Shown: positions 10,652 to 23,646, counted from the stretch's first letter. The stretch: DNA of 64,000 nucleotides from Chinchilla lanigera (GCF_000276665.1 NW_004955448.1:740558-804557), one strand, 5' to 3'. Notes: generated by a model not told the origin, from the sequence alone. Numbers and translations: made by a program.

Positions 10652-11669
10652 AAAGAGATGAAAGAGGGCGGGAGAGGGAGAAAACTGCAGCAATAAATTG
10701 AGGAACAGCAAAACAAACAGTTAAAACTATTCTTGTGTGGCTCCTCCTGAGACAGACTACACCATGCTCTACACATGTGGATGAAGACCCTGGAAAAGCT
10801 GCCCCAGTGTTCTGAGATTCTACATAGACCACTACAGTGTCACTCCTGGTCTCACAACTTAGTCTCAGAGCGCCCCCTGGGCAGATAGCGTAACCAACTA
10901 CAGCCTCGAGGTACAATAACACTGGAAAAGTAATTTTTTATTTTCATCAGAGGACAATGAATTTTCTATCATCACAGATGATACAGAAGAAACTCGCATG
11001 AATAGCTCTCAAGAGTGGACACCTCAGCTATTCTGATGCTTAAATACCTTTCGAGAGTTCCTGACTTTCATAGTTAAGTCTAGGTGAAGCTAATAAGGAT
11101 AAAGCCAGACTTTGCAATTGGATGCCTCCCTCCTGAAGGCAGAAGAACATGGGACACAATCAGGAAGTCTGCCGAGCCTCGGCCTGCAGGAAGCACAGGC
11201 TGGACAGCAGAAGTCCCCGGCCCTCTCCCTTGCAGCCGCAGAGGGAGGGCATCGCTACCGTGCAGGGACTTTGAGCTGACCACTTAGAATCCCCCACTTG
11301 CTTAACCTTCTAAATGCTCATTGCCAATTGCTTCCCAAGTGCAGCGAGTGACGTGAAAATCTTGTCTGTTGGGGAGGTTGTACAGAGAACCCTTTTCCTG
11401 GAGAAAAAGTGGCCCATACATGGCAGCACAAAGACCCCACTGTGACAGGCAGAGCAGACAGGGTTCTCCTAGTGCAACTGCAAGGAAGAGGTCAAATGAA
11501 GGAAGGATGAATTTTTTAAAAAAACAGAAGTTAAAATCCTGTGCCTTTATGTCAAACTACACATAACCTGTGGAAAGCGGGCTAGAGTTTATCTCGCATG
11601 CCTCTGGGCTGGGTGGCTTTGCAGTCGTCATTTTGTGTTGTTGAGATCCAGGGTTCCCGCTGCATGTTA

Positions 11670-12008
<339 letters not shown>

Positions 12009-12324
12009 CTAATATTAATGAAACTAACACAGTGCAAGCAAATAATACTGACTATTCACAGTACGCTGTTACTGATTCCTTGCATTTCCAAATAGCTGCA
12101 TGGACACAGTTGTACATCTGAGTGTGATGCGATGTATATGACATTAAAAAAAAAAAACTAAGCTGAATACGGCTTACGGCAGTAAGAAATACACGCCTAA
12201 GAGACACACAGCAGTTCCTGTACAGTGGCTCCCACGGGGAGGGAAGAAGAAACAGAAACACGGCTTTAGTGGTGGTGGTGGAATGGGTTTATATATTAAC
12301 TGTAACATTTTATTTACTAAGAAA

Positions 12325-12467
12325 GTGCTGGGTGCGTTCTGCATGCCTGTAATTCTGGCACTCGGGAGGCTGAAGCAGGAGGTTCACTATGAGTTTGAAG
12401 TCAGGCTGGACACATAAGCAAGTTCAAGGCCAGCCTGCACTACATAGTGAGATCCTGTCTCAAAAAG
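12325..12467 (+). mobile_element. B1 SINE
   Basis: B1 starting GCTGGGTGCGTTCTGCATGC and ending CTGTCTCAAAAAGAAAG. Confidence 0.85.
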
Positions 12468-12560
12468 AAAGACCAGGTAGGAATAAAGCAAACCTGGGGA
12501 GTGGGTGCATGAGCAACTCTTACATTATTCTTCATATTTTCCTGTACTTTAAAATCAACT

Positions 12561-12712
12561 GCTAGGCGTGGTGGCGCACACCTACAATCCCAGCACTCAG
12601 GAGGGTGGGACAGGATTGTTTTGAATTTGAGGCCAGCCTGGGCTACAAAGTGAGCTCAAGGCCAGCCTGGACTGCACAGTGAAACCCTGGCTCAAAAAGA
12701 CAAAAAATAAAT
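12561..12712 (+). mobile_element. B1 SINE
   Basis: Full-length B1 flanked by an AAAATCAACT-type target-site duplication (12551-12560 and just after 12712). Confidence 0.85.
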
Positions 12713-12984
12713 AAAATCAACAACTAAAAAAAAAACCTATGTTATCATTATTCTGGTTACTATTTATTTTCACCACTCTGGCTTTAATTGTACTTGTTGG
12801 GTCTTCAGAAGCCTCTTCCAGGGCAGAAAAACACAGGAAATAGAATATTCCACGCTGCTGGGATTGAAAAGGCCATATTTAGGGTTGATTACCTCTCCTC
12901 ATGCAGACCTGTGGTTCAATTAGTTTTTCCTTCTGCTCCTGTGTTTTGTCTTTTCAAAAACATCATCTCTTTGCTCTCATATTA

Positions 12985-13400
12985 ATTTTTAAATTTTGAA
13001 ATAATTTTAGACTTGCACAGAAGATTAAGAAAGGGTATAGCGAGTCCCTCTGTGTCCTCTGCCCAGTAGCCTCTGCAGTAAGGACCACCCTACTGCCCTA
13101 AGCCCCATACAATTACTAAACCCAGGAAACTGACCCTGGCATACATTACCTAAACCGTAGATCTTATTCACATTCACTAGGAACATCATCTCTTAATTGT
13201 TTTGTTCTCAATTTGCAATGGACATGCTTTTATCCTTCTGTGGGTTAAATACAACCACAAGATTCTTCCAAGTGTAATTACCAGACAGTGCCATCCTGTT
13301 TAAATTAGAAGTTCAGCCCATGTTCAAATTCTTCACTGGGGTTTACTCTGTGTCTTATCACTGATTTTTGAATCTGAGGATTTTATAAAAAGTAGATGAC
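12985..13400. mobile_element. Ancient L1-like 3' end remnant
   Basis: The order of motifs (TTTTGAAATAATTTTAGACT, CACAGAAGATTAAGAAAGG, CCAGGAAACTGACCCTGGCA) resembles an old mammalian L1M 3' UTR from memory. Diverged; the family assignment is tentative. Confidence 0.4.
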
Positions 13401-13561
13401 TCCCTCTGCTCTCCTCTCTTGTGACAGTTCCCCCACTTCCTGCCTCTGCCCACATCCTCAGCCTTCCAGCTTCTCACCTTTCCCAATGTAAACAAAGGCC
13501 CCTATAGCCTAGGCCAGACCATAAAGACCACAGCAACAAACGGCCCCAAATGTCCACGTAC

Positions 13562-13695
13562 CCATTGAGGAAAGGATCTGAGCTATTGTTGGTGATGGAT
13601 CTCATGTCTGCAGTCATGGCAGGCGGGTTGACAGCAGCCTGAACGGTGGCCATTGTCTCGGCTTCCATGGGGAGCTGCCTGCAGAGGGCGGCTTC
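13562..13695 (-). CDS. WWTR1: WWTR1 coding exon following the coiled coil
   Basis: A 134 bp exon beginning in phase 0 with EAALCRQLPMEAETM and ending SDPFLN plus GG of a split Gly codon. The acceptor is CTTCCTCCTAG/GAAGCC and the donor AATGG/GTACGT. EAALCRQL continues the coiled coil of the preceding exon. The rest is the Ser/Thr/Asn-rich linker (DMRSITNNSSDPFLN) leading to the phosphodegron exon. Compared with the human protein as I recall it, there are a few conservative linker changes (for example ATVQAAVNPPAMTAD) and no indel. Confidence 0.96.
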
Positions 13696-15237
13696 CTAGG
13701 AGGAAGACAATGAGAGAGCGGGAAGAGTTAGTCACTGTCACAGGATGGGAGTGGAGTTTATGTCACCAGAAACTGAAAACTGCTCCCCATACACTAGATA
13801 CTTTGTACTTATTTCCAGTAAGTCAAAAGCATCGGGAAATCATTAGTGTTCTCCTTCTGAAGAAAGTCTTAGCCATATGTCACTTTCCTACAGCTAATGG
13901 GAAGCTCAGCTAACATCTGGCCTGGGGGTACTCACTTCAAACCTGCCCCGCACCCACACAACTGCCTAAGCGCTCGGATCACAGAAAGGCCTCAGCCACG
14001 TTCTCAGAGACAAGCCCATGTCTGTCACAGGTTCTCAGACCCAATCTAACTTAGTCAATCAGATCCCTCTAGGTGAGCAAGTACATTCTGGCCTCTGTCA
14101 CCGACAGGCCAGTGAAGCAGTGGATTATAGAACTCAGGGTCTACATTAATCTACCCCAGGCAGTTTCTGTTAATAACCAGGAGAGCAAAACCATTAAAAA
14201 GTTTTTTTAAGTCAATCTAGTTTTCTATGTGCTATACTACTGACTAGTTAAATGATAGCATACGGATTTTATTAGCAAATAAATATAATGCAAACATTAT
14301 TTTTAAAGCCAGCATGTCTTTGCCAAAGAGGGTCAATTCAAAAGGTTATGAATTTGTTGACTGTAATCACTTTCTCTGGGTGTCACCTCTAGGAGCCTCA
14401 CCCATTTTGACAACTATGACCAGGCATCAGATGCCTTTCAAATTTGCTGCTGTTTCCAGAGAAAAATACTTGTGCGTGTTTATACTCGCGCCCAGCACCG
14501 AGGTGCGCCCTTGTCCAGACCTATGCCTATCACGTTTCCGCTTTCCGTGCTGAAGTCATTGGTCCCGACCTCCCTCAGACCTCGGAACCATGGCTACAAC
14601 GGCACACAGAGCAGATAGGCCATCCCAGTTGCGGTATCTATCTTCCATCTCTTCCAGCCCTCACACGCCATGACTTTAGAAGGTAACTGCTGTCTAGACA
14701 AGTCCCACTGAAGTCATCGGCTATAAAAACTTTGGTTTCTAGAGTTCACTGTGCTGTTATAGGAGTTGCAGTAGCCTGACTCATACACCATGAGGGACCC
14801 GGCTGATAAGAAACTGCACTGTTAACTCGTATGGAAACGAAACACTCCGGCTAGAAAGGGCCTCCGGTTCACTTCTCTGTCCACCTAGACGGCGAAGACT
14901 CACAACATTTAACCAATTTTATTCAGTAATCCATAAAAAGAAAATTTTAAAATGGGATTTTTTTAAAAGATGAGTTTAGTCCATTATCCAAATCCTAGAA
15001 ATAGCTTCTAAACAAATCTAGAGAAGTTCAATTACTTTCTGAGACTTGTTTTTACACGGCAGATAGCATGTCTGAGAAACTTTACTATCGAACAAAGCCT
15101 TTCCGAGAGCCTCCTGGAGAAGAACAACAGGGACCCAGCCTGGTGTGAGGAGCCGGGAGTGTGCAGCCCCAAATCGTCAGACACCTCACACACCCTAAAC
15201 CTAGTGTGAAAATGCGGTCGCTGACATCATTCACGAT

Positions 15238-15416
15238 CTTTTGGTACTGGAGACTGAAGCCAGGGGCCTTCGCACCGAGCTACGTTCCCAGCCCCCTCTG
15301 CTTTGAGGAGGGTCTTGCTAAGTCACTAGTGTACCCAGGCTGGGCTCAAACTTGCCATCCTCCTACCTCCACCTCCCAGAGTGCTGGGATTACGGACACG
15401 TGCCACCATGCCTGGT
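15238..15416 (-). mobile_element. B1-ID dimeric SINE
   Basis: Antisense dimer: an ID half with GGTACTGGAGACTGAAGCC, then a B1 half with CCAGGCTGGGCTCAAACTTG and CACCATGCCTGG. Confidence 0.8.
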
Positions 15417-15580
15417 TTAATTTTTAGTTCTTTGTAAACTGAACAGGCAAGAATCCTTTGGCTAATAACCTCCACTATCCCCCCAAAAATCAGTTTTCTC
15501 CCAAATATTCTATTCATCAACCATTCTGAATACTCGTGAAGGTTCCTTCTACACAAAAACCCTTTTAAACATAAAAGCTG

Positions 15581-15678
15581 GGGCTGGGAATTTAGCTCAG
15601 CAGCACAGCACCTGCCTGCCAAGGGTAAGGTTATGAGTTCGATTCCCGGTACAGGAAAATAAAAATAAAAATAAATAA
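15581..15678 (+). mobile_element. ID SINE with target-site duplication
   Basis: ID with AATTTAGCTCAGCAGCACAG and GAGTTCGATTCCCGGTAC. Flanked by the 12 bp duplication ACATAAAAGCTG (15569-15580 and 15679-15690). Confidence 0.92.
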
Positions 15679-16128
15679 ACATAAAAGCTGATGAAGATGG
15701 TTGCATTTCTTTGTTTCACAAAGTTTTATCACTTTATATTTGAAGAGTACAGGTTGAACACTTAATTTCCAAGAGATCTGAACTTAAACATAGCAAGAAT
15801 CATTCCTGGAACTTTATAGAACTACTAATAATAGAATGTACAAATTATTCATTACCTGTAATGACATGAAAATCAAACTGAAATTATAAGAAAATATCAC
15901 AAACTGCATAGAAAATATATAGTTATGAGCTTTCCCTTCCACTTAAATTACTCCCAGCATATTTTAAGTAGATAAAACAAAATAATGCTTGTGTGTGGCC
16001 AAATTTATAAATAAAATTCAAAAGGCTTATGTAATACTGAAAGCTGAAAGTATGTACAGTATATCAGGGTAAATGTTACATAGTTCTATTTCATCTATTT
16101 ATTGATGGATTTGATTGTTTTTGTTTGA

Positions 16129-16244
16129 TTTTTTTTGAGGCAGGGTTTCACTATATAGCTCAAGCTGCCCTCAAACTTGCAGCGATCCTCCTGCCTCAGC
16201 CCTCTGAGGGCAGGGATTACAGGTCTGCACCACCATGCTGGGCT
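16129..16244 (-). mobile_element. B1 SINE fragment
   Basis: Antisense B1 with GAGGCAGGGTTTCACTATAT; the internal duplication is missing, so it is shorter than neighbours. Confidence 0.8.
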
Positions 16245-16419
16245 TCCTCTGTTTTAAATGCAACAAAACTGAAATTCATTCTTCATCACTGGTGTTGTTC
16301 CTAAGTACTGTGAAGACCGAGCTTGAGTCACCAGAGGAAGAAACACTACGTTCCACCTAAAATGCCTCTCAGTCTCATTTTCTGCCTTCAAATGACTCCA
16401 AATAGAGAGAACTGCCTGA

Positions 16420-16512
16420 GGGCTGGGGATTTAGCTCAGCGGCAAAGCGCCTGCCTGGCAAGCGCAAGGTCGTGAGTTCGGTTCCTGGTACCGGAGAAAA
16501 ACCAAAAAAAAA
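16420..16512 (+). mobile_element. ID SINE with target-site duplication
   Basis: Near-consensus ID (GATTTAGCTCAGCGGCAAAG) flanked by a 16 bp direct repeat AGAGAGAACTGCCTGA (16404-16419 and 16513-16528). A recent insertion. Confidence 0.93.
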
Positions 16513-17075
16513 AGAGAGAACTGCCTGAATAACAGCATCAACTTCAAAAAAAATCACTCAGCCAGTCTCAGAAAGTTATTATTTAAAATACAACACTTCC
16601 TCTACGACTATTCCAAGATCACTCTTGGGTCACAAGTCATTGCACACAGCAGCCAGAGGCAACCTCGTGGCCCTGCTTCCTGTCCCCTTGACCACAGACT
16701 GGGGCAGGCAGGTCCCTGCTGAAGGCACCCCTGGGTCTTTGCAGTCCCTCTCACAGCTGGCATCAGCACCATGGCTCCCTCTGCTCGGACACCTCCTCAG
16801 GGCTTTCCAGAGCCCATTCTTCCCTCACTACCCAGCTCTTACAAATGTCACCTCTGCAGAGAAGATCCTTCCTGGCCCAAGTCAAGAAGAATGACCTCAC
16901 CTCTGCTATTCTGTAAAGTGTGAATAATATGCGCAGCCCGCCCCACAGGGCTGCTATGATGTTAAAGCTTAGACCAGCGCCTACCTTCCAAGATCACTTA
17001 CTAAATGCTTAACTAATGATTATTCTTACCTCATGTGTTATATTCCAATCTCAAAAACAGAAACAAACACTTTCA

Positions 17076-17148
17076 GGGCTGGAGTGTAGCTCAATGGTAG
17101 AGTACTTGCCTAGTATGTGTGAGACTCTGGGTTTGATTTCCAGTATCA
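17076..17148 (+). mobile_element. ID-like SINE, older type
   Basis: GGGCTGGAGTGTAGCTCAAT and TGCCTAGTATGTGTGAGACT resemble the more widespread rodent ID form. Diverged from the young ID copies here. Confidence 0.75.
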
Positions 17149-17165
17149 CAAAAAACTAATTAACT

Positions 17166-17290
17166 GGGGCTGGGGATTTAGCTCAGCAGCAAAAGTGCCT
17201 GCCTGGCAAGCGCAAGGTCGTGAGTTCAGTTCCCAGTACCGGAGAAAAACCAAAACAAAACAAACAAACAAACAAACAAACAAAAAAAAA
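17166..17290 (+). mobile_element. ID SINE next to an older ID
   Basis: Young ID whose A-rich tail carries a CAAA repeat. Flanked by CTAATTAACTG direct repeats and inserted just after the older ID at 17076-17148. Confidence 0.9.
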
Positions 17291-17488
17291 CCTAATTAAC
17301 TGATTAAGCAACTTTAAAGCCACATGACTACATGAAACTGATCCATTTTGAGAGGTAAGACATTACTTTCTCATCAATTTTCACCTTGGTGAGATTAAAC
17401 TAAAGCACAAAATTCCTCACAAGGCTAAGAAAACGAAATTTTTTTAAACAAGATTATAAATCTTTTGTATAACATAAAATTAGCTTTG

Positions 17489-17650
17489 AGCTAGGCATGG
17501 TGGTATACACCTACAATTTCAGCACTTGGGAAGGCGAGGCAGAAGAATCTGTACAAGTTCGAGGCCAGTCTGTGCTACACAGTAAGTTCAAGTCCAGCCT
17601 GCTGAACTACATACAGTAGTGAGACCCTGTCTCAAAAACCTATTACAACA
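17489..17650 (+). mobile_element. B1 SINE
   Basis: B1 starting AGCTAGGCATGGTGGTATAC with an AACAACAACA tail. Confidence 0.85.
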
Positions 17651-18269
17651 ATAACAACAACACAAAACAAAAACGACTGAGACTAGTGAGTTCGAGTTAC
17701 TGTCTTAGGCAGCAACAACTGATGAGACGAGGACTTGTCCTCATGGAAGACTCTACAAGGAAGACCAACCATGGAAGAATGAAGGCCAAGGCCCAAGCCT
17801 TGTGGACTTCACGTGCCCCGTACCACCACGCTCCAAACTCTTCCTGTGTCAAGTAGCAGCCGCCATTGCTTCTCTAGATGTCTGACCAACCTCGCTGCCC
17901 CGTCAACCTTTGTGTGGCAGACTTCAGGCAGGTTTCCGTCAACATTTTACCAAGTGTGACCAGAGAAGAATCTTCAGTACTAAGAGGAGATGGGACAGCA
18001 CTCCTTAACCACACATGACTCAAGGGACACACATGGCCCTCGAACTATTAACGGACTGCCACATGAGAGAGGGAAGCACCCTTCCATTCCAGATCTGAGG
18101 ACGACAGGATGAAGAACTTCCTACTTAGCCGTCAGTTCAGTAGGGGAAATGGCTGCTCCTCAGTTCTCTGAGATATTTGCCACTGCAATTCCCAAGCAGT
18201 GGTTAAAGGCTTAATGCTATTAGACACGTCCTAGGCTTAGCATAGGAAAGGAGCCCAGCGTAGAGGAAA

Positions 18270-18345
18270 AACTGTCTTTAGAATCAGAAAGATTGGAGTT
18301 CAAATGCTGTGAGATCTTGGATTAAATTCTTAACCCTTCTTCACA
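18270..18345 (+). mobile_element. MIR remnant (sense)
   Basis: Contains TCTTTAGAATCAGAAAGATT and a following TGTGAGATCTTGG segment typical of MIR 5' halves. Diverged. Confidence 0.5.
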
Positions 18346-18429
18346 GTTTGTTCCTCAAAAAAAAGATGGCCCATAAGACCTGCTGCTGCAGTGTTCAGTG
18401 GTCTGGGAGGCGGGGACACTGCCTCATAA

Positions 18430-18560
18430 TGTGCGGCCCTCTGTCCCAGCACCCGGACATTCCATTTCCCTTCATCCTCACGACAAACCAACTGTCTTCC
18501 TTTGACTGAGAGGCTCAGAGGGAGTAAAAACGTTCCCAAGGTCCCACGGCCAATAATGCA
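18430..18560 (-). mobile_element. MIR remnant (antisense)
   Basis: Reverse MIR-like order: CTTCATCCTCACGACAAACC, then GAGGCTCAGAGGG and CCCAAGGTCCCACGGCC. Confidence 0.5.
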
Positions 18561-18654
18561 TGGAGGAGATCTAAATCCAGGCTGTCTGGCTTCCGAGGCC
18601 ATTCCGGTCAGCACACGACAGCGTGGCAGAGAAGAGAGAGCTGAGGGTTGAGGT

Positions 18655-18815
18655 GGGTGGGCCTCAGATTTGGGGCCCTCTTACCTACTGGCTGTGACAC
18701 TTGGGCCAGTTACTTCATTTCTCTGGGCCTGTTTTTCCAGCTACAAAATGGAAATACCAATGAGAAGAGCCTTTAATGAAGCAGCCTGTTTAACAGTGCT
18801 CAATAATCCCCCTCC
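18655..18815 (+). mobile_element. MIR remnant (sense)
   Basis: GGCTGTGACACTTGGGCCAG, CTTCATTTCTCTGGGCCTG and ACAAAATGGAAATACC follow the MIR core order. Confidence 0.65.
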
Positions 18816-19109
18816 CTGAACGTGGAACAGCGAACTGGACATCACCTTTGATGCTATTCAGTGTCCTGAGAACTCACAACCGTCAAGCTGGGTTGTAAGC
18901 TCCGATTTTAAAGGCCACTCTCAGAAAGATCTGGGAAGTACCCCCTGGTAGTCCTGTCCCAGCCCTTTCTCTCCCTCATCAGTTTAATTTTTTTATGTCT
19001 AAGCTGAGGTTGGAAAGACTGTCACAAAATAAGGGCTTCAGAATCATTTGTGGTCATGCATTTGGCCTCCTAGGAAAAAAAATTATGTGAGTTAAAAAAA
19101 AAAACACCC

Positions 19110-19240
19110 TCCCCTAGCAGAACGCAGGAGGCTGAGGCTGGAGGACCGTTGTGAGTTCTCCGTCAGCCTGGCTATATAGTGAGTTCAAGGCCAGTGTGAA
19201 CTACAAGAAAAAAACAAAACAAAACAAAACAAAACCACAA
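19110..19240 (+). mobile_element. B1 SINE, 5'-truncated
   Basis: GGAGGCTGAGGCTGGAGGAC through AGTGAGTTCAAGGCCAGTGT, with an AAAAC-repeat tail. Confidence 0.75.
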
Positions 19241-21571
19241 GCTCCAAGCAGCTGGGGATGGGGGAATTGGGGGGAGGTATGTAAAATAGCCGAGGGATGG
19301 AGGGTGTGAAAAGCAAATGCTCTTTGTGAGTTGAAGATGCCCCTGGAAACAAACCTCAGGCCTCCTAACCTCCAACTCCCCGCTGGCCTATAGCTCCTCT
19401 GTGGAATAAATCAACAGAAGAGGTGAGAAAGTACAAGCCTTGGAGACTGCCCTGCTGCCCGTTGGGTCTCAGGCTGAGGGGTCCTTCCTCCAGTCTGCAC
19501 CTCTCCATGGAGCGCACTTCACAGAGAAATGAATGACAAAAACCTCTTCCGAGGGTGCTCCGCCTGGTACAAGTGTGTGTGGCCAGGGATTACACCAAAT
19601 GCAAGACTGGACTGTTTTAATTATAAAGGGTGGGGTGAGTAGAGACAAATGAAAAGGAAAAAAAAATAAGGACAATGCTTTAAAATCTTAACATTAAAAT
19701 AGTTATTCTGGTGCAAAGGATGGCTGTTCTCTCTGCCAAAACCCTGCGGGACTTCAGAGGCAGAAAGTTGAATTATTTACCTGCTTTGGGGAGGTGGGGG
19801 ACATTCCTGATGGAAATCTCTTTTTAACTCTGTGCCAAGAGATTCTAGAAATCCACTGTCACATTTCCTGGAGCCTCCCTTTTTGAAATACCTCATCATA
19901 CACGCTCAGCTGCCAGATTGTTGCTATAAAAGAACACAGTCGAAACTCTGATACTTTTGGGGAAACATTTGTTGAGCCCGTAATTACTATCCAGAGCCTG
20001 TTCGCTGCTCTTTGAATTCAGGATGTATATAACAATCTTCCGTTCCACAATCTGTCTCTGTTGCCCCTTTGAATCACACTAAGAAAAAATTATAATTTAG
20101 ACATTTTTTCTCTTCACTTAAAAAAAAGCTGACTGAGTTTTGAAATGGAATATTTCCTCATACTTCAGTGATCTTAGGAAAACCGGAAATAAGAAGCTGC
20201 TTTTCCTTAGCACAGAATGAGTCTCCATTTTACAACTATTTTCAAGTTACAGTGGTTTTGAAAAGAACCATTTTCTTGTATTATTTACTCATTGATTTTA
20301 ATTGACAAAAATGACCATGTCCACCAGGCTGGTTTGAGAAAAGGGAGTCTGTTTTTGAAGACTTGCGATGGTATCAGTCCTCAGCAAGGGAACAGGAAGT
20401 GGGTTCCTTCTGGGACTTGCAGGCAGGATAACTTCTGACACAAGCTGAAGTAGAGCTTCCTAAAGGGGAGGGCTGGGTCTGTCATTTACGTGCGTTTAGT
20501 GCCTAGGAACATTTGTTGAACCCATAAACGAATAAGTGAGCTTATTAAATAACCACACTACTACTGCAGAGGGGTTTCGCATTACTCAGTGTCGCAGGAC
20601 ATGACCTTTGACTCCCAGCCCACTCAGAAACCTACTTCTATGAAGTATAGTCCTGTAGTCTGCACAAGCAGCCACCAGGCCACCTGATCTGCTAGGATGT
20701 GACAATTTTAACCTCTCTAAATAGCCATTCTTCTCCTGACAGAAAGCAGACCCCAAACCTTCTTCCCCAGACCAGGGCTGCTCACAGCAGGCGTGTCCCT
20801 CCCCAGAGCCCAGGGCCAGGCATGGCTGCGTGAGGACGGCCAGCTGGCCAGCCTGCCTGCAGTAGCTGTCAAGCCCAACAGAAATCCGCGGGACCTGCCA
20901 AAAGAATTCTGAGGCCTCCCTGAGCCTTGTTGCCCTGGCAACCACAGGCTGGGCTTAGTCAGCATTTTTGTTTGACAAGCTCCATTCTCTGACCCCCCAA
21001 ACCCCAATTAAGGAAAGGATGGGGTAAACACAGTGTGGAATTTGCTTGGGAAGAGTAACGTTTCTCAACAGCGCAGCCCCTAGAAAAGGAGGAAAGGGGA
21101 GCCAGAGGCTTCACCGCCTCTGGGGGCCGACAGGAAGTACTCAAGATTAAAATCTTCTAGGCCAAAGCCACGCCTCTGCCCAGCTTTATATTTAAATAAA
21201 TAACACACAAAGTAATACTCTCTTCAGATAAAGCCAGACAGGCGTTTTCATGTCAAAGAATTATTCTTTTAGATGGATAAATAAAACTGTTAAGTCTCTT
21301 TTTTAATTTCTTACCAGTGACAAAAATTTTCCCCTTCATTTGGTAAAGGTAAAATCATGCCGGTTAGGATACCAAAAAACCACTGTGGAGAATTTTAAGA
21401 TGCAACAACAGAATACTTTATAGTCACTGCAAGCATGTGCAGCTACATGTATTTAAAAATGTATGGCCAGCCTGTTGTAGAAAGGATTCCAGATACATAG
21501 AATGGATACAGACAAAGTCATGGCACGACTTGCATGACTAATATAGAATAATTTTCCCACACACTGAGAAG

Positions 21572-21685
21572 AGCTCTGGGGAGGAGGACCACTGTGAGTC
21601 TGAGGTCAGCCTGGGTTACACAGTGAGTTAAAGGCCAGCCTGAACTACATGGTGAGACCCTGTCTCAAAAACACAAAATCAAACA
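21572..21685 (+). mobile_element. B1 SINE, 5'-truncated
   Basis: Starts inside B1 (TGGGGAGGAGGACCACTGTG) and runs through the internal duplication to GACCCTGTCTCAAAAAC. Confidence 0.8.
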
Positions 21686-21874
21686 AAAAGCAGAAGAGGA
21701 GGTAAACAGACCACATTAAAACATGCTTTGCTATCAATGTTCTTTTACAAAACAAAGGACATACATAGACACACCCAAAAAGAGTGGAAAGTAATCATCA
21801 ATACCTTTATGCTGTTCTCTCTAGGTAAGAGCACAGATGATTCGAATTTTCTTTTTGAGTACTTCACACATTTT

Positions 21875-22205
21875 GGTACAATGAACGTGTGCTTGGCCTT
21901 TTTGGGCGATCACTTTATTACTGCTCACACGCAGTAAAATTCACACCTTGGACAGGACTGACTTCTGACAAGTCCCAGAGCTGCGGAACGGCCATCACAC
22001 CAGATGCAGAATGGTGCCACCACTCCCTGAACTCCCACAGATGTGCTGGGGGGTCAACCCCACCTCCACACCCAGCCTGGGCACTCTCCTCTGCTCTGTG
22101 TCCTCAGGAGCTTGCCTCTTCCAGAATGTCATATAAATCAGACTGCACAGTGTACATGCTGCCTTTAGGGGTCTGCCTTCTTTCACTTAGCAAAAATGCT
22201 TTCTT
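21875..22205. mobile_element. Ancient L1-like 3' end remnant
   Basis: CAGAATGTCATATAAATCAG and TTCTTTCACTTAGCAAAAAT resemble a common old mammalian L1M 3' UTR, recalled from other genomes. Orientation not assigned. Confidence 0.45.
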
Positions 22206-22234
22206 CTGTATTATATGTATATATACATATACGG

Positions 22235-22381
22235 TTTTTTTGTTTGTTTGTTTGAGACAGGGTTTCACTATATAGTTCAAGCTGGCCTTGATGAATCCAG
22301 GCTGGCCTCGAACTCTAGGCAATCCTCTTGCCTCAGCCTTGAGAGTGCTGAGATTACAGGTGTGCGCCACCATGCCTGGCT
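22235..22381 (-). mobile_element. B1 SINE
   Basis: Antisense B1: TTTGTTTGTTTGAGACAGGG at the left, GCGCCACCATGCCTGGC at the right. Confidence 0.88.
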
Positions 22382-22479
22382 TTAAATTACATTTTTAAAA
22401 ACTAAAAAGAATTCTACTTAAAAACAATTTGAACAAACAAAACAACAGACAGTAAACCTTCAATTAAGAGTTGCTCTCT

Positions 22480-22630
22480 GCTGTGCATGGTGGCGCACCC
22501 CTGTAATCCCAGCACTACGGAGGCTGAGGCAGGAGGATTGTTGCAAATTCGAGGCCAGCCTAGGCTACAAAATGAGCTCAAGCCAGCTGAACTGCATAGC
22601 AGGACTTTGTTTATAAAAAAAAAAAAAACT
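22480..22630 (+). mobile_element. B1 SINE
   Basis: B1 starting GCTGTGCATGGTGGCGCACC with a poly(A) tail at 22616-22628. Confidence 0.87.
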
Positions 22631-23282
22631 TTCTTTTCCAGGATTTCCACTTCTTGAGTGAACCTCACAGCCTTTGCAAAATCCAGTAAAAATCCAACTC
22701 ATCACTAACAATAGAGAATAGCTTTCAAAAAAATTTTTTTTTCCTCTCTCTATGTTGAAAAAGAAGGAATAAGGCAATGAGCTGCAGGCCTGGCTGGAAT
22801 CCCTTGTGCTACATGTCCCCTCCATTTGTCCCCTGCCATGCCCTGAGATAATGCACAGGTTATCAGACACACGTACTATAGCTCCACTATGTTGTTATAG
22901 CACCCAGTGCTAAGCTATGGGGATCACATTCAAAGAAATTCCCAATCGGTGAACACACAAAACCTCCCAGACACTTTGATCTTAATTCTGTTGCCTTTTA
23001 ACAACCTATTGGCCTGAGGGGTCAGTGGGAAATACAGGAGCATGTTACGCATTTCCGCAGAACACTGGTGTGTCTGGTCTCTCAGCTCCAGTAACAAAAG
23101 TCTAACATCACAGCCACTGGCATCCCACGAAGAAGGGAATGGTGTTAATTTACCTTCCTGGCCACCAACTTGGATTCTATCTAATTATTTCACCTCTTCG
23201 GCTAAAATATAAATTATACAAGGATAGCCACGTCCCCATTTATCTTCCTATTACTTTCTACTATGTACAAAATGTTGGCCAA

Positions 23283-23358
23283 GGGCTGGGCTGGCATAAG
23301 CGCCTGCCTGGCAAGCACAAGGGCCTGAGTTCAATTCCTGGTACAAAAAAAAAAAAAT
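23283..23358 (+). mobile_element. ID SINE with internal deletion
   Basis: GGGCTGGGCTGGCATAAGCG joins the ID head directly to CGCCTGCCTGGCAAGC, so most of the box A promoter (ATTTAGCTCAGC) is missing. Box B and the A tail remain. Confidence 0.85.
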
Positions 23359-23646
23359 GCTGGACAAACAAATGAATGAGAAGATAACAAATGCATGGCA
23401 TGAAAACACGTGAGCTTCCATCCTCCCTGCATCCTACAGAGCCAGGCCACGGCAGGGGCCTCTCTCGTGGACATCTCCTAGGACTGCAGCAGCGCTTGGC
23501 CTGCCTACAGGACGCGGGTCCTGAGAAGACAGGATGTATACCCGAAAGCAACAGGAGAACCATTCATCACAAACTGGCACTGAGTGAAGGATGGGGTGGG
23601 GGAAAACAAACAAACCGAAGCCTATAGATAATTTTAAGTCTCATCA

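Noticed and set aside
16420..16512. Young ID elements as tRNA genes
   Set aside because: They carry tRNA-like A and B boxes but lack a foldable acceptor stem and have A-rich tails and target-site duplications, so they are SINEs.
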